A stretch of 9,820 bases of DNA from DATBGS01 sp036557885 (GTDB taxonomy: Bacteria; Chloroflexota; Ktedonobacteria; Ktedonobacterales; DATBGS01). Location: the NCBI GenBank assembly GCA_036557885.1, contig DATBGS010000170.1, positions 1 to 9,820 on the forward strand, in the 5' to 3' direction. The notes under the pieces are model-generated. The model made no database searches. It had not been told where the DNA came from and was given only the letters and a program-made list of their open reading frames with translations. The translations under genes and the position numbers were made by a program. This document shows, piece by piece, positions 6,233 to 9,820 of this stretch (positions are counted from its first letter, which is position 1; the number at the start of each line of letters is the position of its first letter).

Positions 6233-8941
6233 TCACGAAACCCGGACAGGTGGCAAGGCTGCCAGCCAATCGCGCATCTCAGCCGCCTTATAATAGCCAA
6301 TGGACTCACAGAGGGTCAGTGCCTCCTGGCCGAGACGCCTAGCTTCGGCCAGGTCTCCCTGCGCCAGCGCTATCTGTGCCAGACAATAAAAGCAGTTTCC
6401 CTGGAGTTCAGGAACGTTGATCTTGCTCGCGTTTGCCAGCGCTTCGTAGAAGGTGCTCGTTGCCGCTTCCCACCGCTCCTGTTTCCGGTGGAGTTCGCCT
6501 TGCACAGCCAGCAGGGCGGCAATATACAAGGGATACTGCATCTCGCGGGCCAGCGCCAGCCCTTCCGTGACGTAGACCTCTGCCCTGGCATAATCGTCTT
6601 GCGCCAGCATGAGTTCGCCCAGTCGCATCAGTTGCCCGCAGGTGCGTTCGCGGTGCCCCATCTCGCGGGCCAGCGCCAGTCCTTCGCCTAAGTAGTCCTC
6701 CGCTTGGGCATAGCGCTTCCGGTCTATCTCCAGGGCGCCCAGGGTTGATAGCAGCGCACAGATTTGCGCGCGCAGCCCCAGCGTGCGGGCCAATGCTAAC
6801 GCGGCCTGTGACTCTGCTTCGGCCTGCTCAATCTCGCCTCGCTCGTGTGCTAAGGCCCCCAAATTTGATAAAAGGATGCAGATTCTCTGGTGGTGTCCCA
6901 ACTCATAGGCCAACGCCAAACCTTCCCGCCAGTAGGCTTCCGCTTGTGGTCTCTGTCCACGTCTGATGGCGAGGGTTCCCAGTCCCTGGAGCACCTTGCT
7001 GATGTTTTCCCGGTCCTCATGCTCCCGCGCCAGGTGCAAGCCCTGCTGATAGTAGGCTTCGGCCTGGTCTTGATTCCCCAGCTTCGCGGCCACCCCAGCC
7101 AGATTCGTCAGCACCTGGCTGATCTGTTCCATCTGACCGATCTGGCGGGCCAGGACCAACGCTTCCTGATAGTACCCTTCTGCCTGGGTGTGGTCGCGCC
7201 GATTCTCCACCACGCGACCCAGGGCAGAGAGCATCGCGCTGAGGCGTTCGGGGTGACCAATCTGGCGGGCCAGGGCCAGTCCTTCTAGCAGCACGTCTTC
7301 TGCGCGCAGATAGTCGCCGCGCTGCTCTAACACATTGCCATTTTGCAACAAGATGTTCGCCACAGCCGTTTGGTCATGCAAGTTTCTGGCAGCCTCCTGC
7401 GCGCGTTGGAGGTACCGCTCAGCGGTTTCATACAAGCCTCGGATCAGCCAAAAGGGGGCAAGCGCAGTAGCTGTCTGGATCAGGGCTGCCGACATCTGCT
7501 CGTCAGCGGCACACTGGAGCGCTGTGAGCGCATTGGTGTGCTCGCGCTCCAAGGCGCTGTAGTCGCGCTGGTGCCTGTGCACGTAGCTGGCAAAGAACTT
7601 CGCCAGGCGCCCACATGTCTGCTTGTCGCCGGGCAGTTCGCGCGCAAAGTCAACAATGGTCTGATGGAGGGTATAGCGCCCCACCCCCAGACTTTCCACC
7701 AGCCCGGCATCCACCAGCGCGTCCAGGGTCTCTGGCGTGCCCGCGCTCACCGCCAGTGCTGCTTCCTCGGCGAAGCTGTTGGGCTTAGGTGGAAAGAGGG
7801 CCAGGGCAGCGAGCATTGCCTGTGCTTTCTGGCTTAGCGCAGCCACGCTAACTCCGATGCTAGCCTGCAACGATAGCGGCGTCCTGGCAGGGAGGCTCGG
7901 ATGCACCTCCAGAGGCGCCTGGGGTTGACTCAGGTGCAGGCGCTCACGGCTTTGCTGGAGCCGCTCCAGGGCAGCTCGAATCCGCCGGGGCTGGCTGCTG
8001 TAGCTCTGGCCGTGAAGGTGCTTGCCCAAGAGCAGCAATCCCAGGGGCAGCCCGCCAACCGCCTGCACCAGTCGGCGAGCTGCCTCCGGCTCGGTCTCCA
8101 CTACCTGCGGCGCGAGCCGGGCCAGCAAGGTCAGTCCGTCTTCTGGTTCCAGTTCGGGCACTACCGCCATCTCTGCTCCAGCAATCTGGGGGGCCAAATC
8201 CGGGCGACGGGTGGTCACGAGAGAGGCACATCCCGCCCCGCCCACCTGGCAGGCGAGTATCGCCTCGAGATGCCAGGCATCATCAAGCACGAAGAGGAAC
8301 CGCCGCGTGCCGATGGCTGTCCGCAGCACCTGCGCCCACGCTTGAGGGGTGAGCCGGGCGGCATCTTTCGCGTCCAGACCCAACAGCGCGCCCCAGCGGG
8401 CCAACGTCTCCTGGACCGCTGGAGTTTGGCCCAGGCCGGTCCACAGGATGCCATCGGCAAAGCGGGCCTCGATCTCAGGGTCATGCGCCAGCGCCAGGGC
8501 CAGGGCCGTCTTGCCTACCCCTGGCAGACCCTGGAGGACCGAGAGTACGAGCGTATCTCCAGAGAGCAGGTGCGCTTTGAGTTGCGCCAGCAGCCCCGCT
8601 CGTCCAATCAGGTCAGCTGCAGGCGAACGCTTCGGGGGCAGCAAGGGATCACGCACCACGCTGGGCGTGCCTGCGGTGGGGGCGCCGTCTGGGGGGGCTG
8701 GGGGGGCGATGGAGGGTGAGTGTGCTGGTGCAGGCACCAGACCCAGGGCTTCAGGCGATTGGGCAAACAGTGTGGCAAGCTGCTGACGGAAGTAGGGGCT
8801 GGGGAAGGCGCGGCCCAGTTCCCAGCGTGTCACGGTGAAGCGATTCGTGCCAACGGCTTCAGCAACCTGGCGCTGAGACCAGCCTCGCGCAGTTCGGGCA
8901 CGTCTCAGGGGTGAGGCTGGGAGAGACATGGGCGTAGGCAT
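6233..8941 (-). CDS. STAND regulator: XRE helix-turn-helix, NB-ARC ATPase, TPR repeats
   Basis: A 902-residue cytoplasmic signal-transduction ATPase with a DNA-binding head. Start ATG 8941 follows GGAAGGAG at 6 bases. Residues 12-68 are an XRE/HTH_3 domain (GWSQRQVAEAVGTNRFTVTRWE, HTH 21-42). A Pro/Ala-rich linker (70-105) leads to NB-ARC: Walker A GLPGVGKT (138-145), Walker B FLFVLDDAW (215-223), sensor TTR (243-245), GLPL (297-300) and a winged helix with LHQTIVDFA (425-433) at the MHD position. Residues ~500-885 are TPR-type units, the sensor/scaffold part. In this family ATP-ADP exchange upon ligand or protein binding drives oligomerisation; here the expected output is transcriptional control. 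The ligand is unknown. Divergent position suggests autoregulation and control of the exported protein gene at 9158. Related STAND proteins also act in phage defence, but nothing here shows that. Confidence 0.9.
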   Translation of the reverse strand: MPTPMSLPASPLRRARTARGWSQRQVAEAVGTNRFTVTRWELGRAFPSPYFRQQLATLFAQSPEALGLVPAPAHSPSIAPPAPPDGAPTAGTPSVVRDPLLPPKRSPAADLIGRAGLLAQLKAHLLSGDTLVLSVLQGLPGVGKTALALALAHDPEIEARFADGILWTGLGQTPAVQETLARWGALLGLDAKDAARLTPQAWAQVLRTAIGTRRFLFVLDDAWHLEAILACQVGGAGCASLVTTRRPDLAPQIAGAEMAVVPELEPEDGLTLLARLAPQVVETEPEAARRLVQAVGGLPLGLLLLGKHLHGQSYSSQPRRIRAALERLQQSRERLHLSQPQAPLEVHPSLPARTPLSLQASIGVSVAALSQKAQAMLAALALFPPKPNSFAEEAALAVSAGTPETLDALVDAGLVESLGVGRYTLHQTIVDFARELPGDKQTCGRLAKFFASYVHRHQRDYSALEREHTNALTALQCAADEQMSAALIQTATALAPFWLIRGLYETAERYLQRAQEAARNLHDQTAVANILLQNGNVLEQRGDYLRAEDVLLEGLALARQIGHPERLSAMLSALGRVVENRRDHTQAEGYYQEALVLARQIGQMEQISQVLTNLAGVAAKLGNQDQAEAYYQQGLHLAREHEDRENISKVLQGLGTLAIRRGQRPQAEAYWREGLALAYELGHHQRICILLSNLGALAHERGEIEQAEAESQAALALARTLGLRAQICALLSTLGALEIDRKRYAQAEDYLGEGLALAREMGHRERTCGQLMRLGELMLAQDDYARAEVYVTEGLALAREMQYPLYIAALLAVQGELHRKQERWEAATSTFYEALANASKINVPELQGNCFYCLAQIALAQGDLAEARRLGQEALTLCESIGYYKAAEMRDWLAALPPVRVS
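6304..7444 (-). repeat. tandem 120-bp repeats encoding 40-residue TPR units
   Basis: The motif LALAR-[IEM]-G-[HQ]-x-E recurs at residues 560, 600, 640, 680, 720, 760, 800, 840 and 880, an exact 40-residue period. In DNA, the GCGGGCCAG-type word recurs at bp 6541, 6661, 6781, 6901, 7021, 7141 and 7261, always 120 apart. The copies near 6539-6559 and 6659-6679 are identical over 21 bases. The protein unit reads L-x-x-LG-x-x-x-x-x-RG-x-x-x-QAE-x-Y-x-x-GLALAR. The 40-residue length is longer than the classical 34-residue TPR and typical of the kinesin-light-chain/MalT-like type. Confidence 0.85.
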
Positions 8942-9157
8942 GACCGGCTCCTTCCATACGAGCAGCTAGACAATGTATTCCAGCAAGAGACTCGAAAAGA
9001 CACCAAGAAGACACCACAAAGATATTATCACCTCAGCGGTGGGAGGGTACACTCTGTCTTGGGAGCGGTTTCCTGCCAGGCGTACCCTTATGTAATGCTC
9101 AGTTTGCCCTGGTCCGTCCCTGCAAAGATCAAACGAGATTCATCGAGGAGGAATAGT
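8942..9157. promoter_or_regulatory. divergent control region with 11-bp-phased direct repeats
   Basis: This 216-bp region separates two divergently read genes and must carry both promoters. AAGACACC occurs at 8997-9004 and 9008-9015, exactly one helical turn apart, 56-75 bp before the regulator start. GATATTATC (9021-9029) is a near-palindrome containing a minus-strand -10-like GATAAT. On the plus strand TATGTAAT near 9090 is a weak -10 candidate. No consensus -35 is clear for either direction. Confidence 0.4.
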
Positions 9158-9820
9158 ATGGACCCAACCCGTATCTCGAAACGTCTCCTCTGGCGTGCTC
9201 TCACGGCCTTTCCAGCGCTGATCAGCCTGGTCAGCGCCATCACCCTGCTGCCAGGAGTGGTCGGCGCTGCCCCGAAAGCTGGCTATCCAGCGCTTCCCAC
9301 GCAAGGTGGATCGTTAGCCAGTTATTCAGCCGTTGGCACGAACACGGTGATCTATCACAATGGACCCGTTTTCAGGAATCCTGATGTAAAGCTCATCTTT
9401 GAAGGCACCTGGGGCTCAAGTGACATGCAGACGGTAAAACAGTATTTTACGGACGTCAGCGGCTCCCCGTTTGAAGCGATTTTGACGCAATATTCTGATA
9501 CATCCGGCCCAATCTCGGATACGATTACCGTCTCAGGCTCCAATATGGATTCGAATTTCTTTCATTCCCCCATACGTGCGCTGATCCCAACTCGATCATC
9601 GACACAGGGATCGCTATGCTTCCCCTTGGCCCAAACAACGATATTTATAGTGAGATTCAAGCCCAAATCAACGCCAATCACTGGAGTACCGGCTCGATCT
9701 TTTTCGTATTCACCCCTCCAGGCTATAATGTTCACCTTAACGATTGCAATAATACCGCTTGTGGGTATCACAGCAGTTTTACCACAGACAGCGGCATTAC
9801 AAACTTGGTCTACGCGGTGA
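9158..9820 (+). CDS. secreted YHNGP-type (PHI-1/EXORDIUM-like) protein, frameshifted, gene continues past window
   Basis: An exported protein. ATG 9158 follows GAGGAGG at 6-7 bases, and the frame upstream to TTG 9059 lacks signal-peptide logic. Residues 1-37 are a signal peptide (KR near 8-9, hydrophobic 11-34, cleavage after VGA at 37). The mature part has TVIYHNGPVFRNPDVKLIFEGTW (63-85) and a YF-DVSGSPFEAILTQY stretch, resembling the YH-GP opening of EXORDIUM/phosphate-induced-1-like proteins. After residue 138 (C5 run, 9567-9571) this frame loses protein character and ends in TGA at 9818. The -1 frame continues coherently for 83 codons: DPNSIIDTGIAMLPLG, FFVFTPPGYNVHLNDC, TACGYHSSF, still open at the window end. 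One missing base explains this, by mutation or sequencing error. Function is unknown; the fold assignment is moderate. Confidence 0.7.
   Translation: MDPTRISKRLLWRALTAFPALISLVSAITLLPGVVGAAPKAGYPALPTQGGSLASYSAVGTNTVIYHNGPVFRNPDVKLIFEGTWGSSDMQTVKQYFTDVSGSPFEAILTQYSDTSGPISDTITVSGSNMDSNFFHSPIRALIPTRSSTQGSLCFPLAQTTIFIVRFKPKSTPITGVPARSFSYSPLQAIMFTLTIAIIPLVGITAVLPQTAALQTWSTR

Noticed and set aside
6064..6309. 81-codon minus frame overlapping the end of the regulator gene
   Set aside because: Cys/Arg/Gly-rich with no ribosome site or motif; overlaps a confident gene.
6304..7444. CRISPR-like periodic repeats
   Set aside because: Period is 120 bp, inside a coding frame, repeats diverge and encode TPR units.
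7901..8719. 272-codon plus-strand frame antisense to the NB-ARC region
   Set aside because: Composition is Arg/Gln/Gly/Pro-rich with no motif, and it mirrors the codon bias of the strongly supported minus-strand regulator gene.
9567..9580. Programmed -1 frameshift in the exported gene
   Set aside because: There is a C5 run but no proper slippery heptamer with a clear downstream pseudoknot; a one-base deletion is simpler. Kept only as an alternative.
1..9820. tRNA, rRNA, riboswitch or phage integration site
   Set aside because: No cloverleaf, rRNA segment, known riboswitch core or paired att-like repeat was recognised on either strand by eye.

Overview
The window (9.8 kb) looks like accessory DNA from a GC-rich, soil-type bacterium. 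The best guess is a Ktedonobacteria-like Chloroflexota. That guess rests on gene style: a lipoprotein beta-propeller, a tandem-SH3 protein, an XRE/NB-ARC/TPR regulator, degenerate transposase genes and strong GGAGG-type ribosome sites. No RNA gene or taxonomic marker is present to confirm it.

Layout, left to right. Positions 1-1158 (+) hold the 3' part of an ABC-2 (NatB-like) transporter permease. A 274-bp gap follows, with a possible 43-codon ORF and a strong stem-loop. Positions 1433-2992 (+) encode a lipoprotein with an eight-bladed PQQ-enzyme-like propeller. Positions 2993-3484 have no convincing gene and contain one long hairpin. On the minus strand are a tandem SH3-like protein (3485-3844) and a VOC/glyoxalase-fold protein (4010-4432), each with an operator-like palindrome just upstream.

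Positions 4748-5872 (+) are an uninterrupted ORF that joins the N-terminal part of an IS982-family transposase to the C-terminal DDE integrase core of an unrelated element. The joint is a stretch readable as integrase only in another frame, with a stop codon and a frameshift, so this is most likely a fused relic. About 360 bp of debris follows, including a short Gly-X-Y (collagen-like) coding trace.

Positions 6233-8941 (-) encode a 902-residue STAND regulator: XRE helix-turn-helix, NB-ARC ATPase, then TPR units with an exact 40-residue (120-nt) period. It is divergent, across 216 bp, from a secreted YHNGP-type protein (9158 to the window end) that carries an apparent one-base deletion in a C5 run.

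The genes do not form one pathway. The only suggestive functional pairing is the STAND regulator with the divergent exported protein, with helically phased direct repeats between them. The most notable items are the chimeric transposase ORF, the frameshift in the exported gene, and the regulator with its repeat array. I saw no convincing entirely new system.
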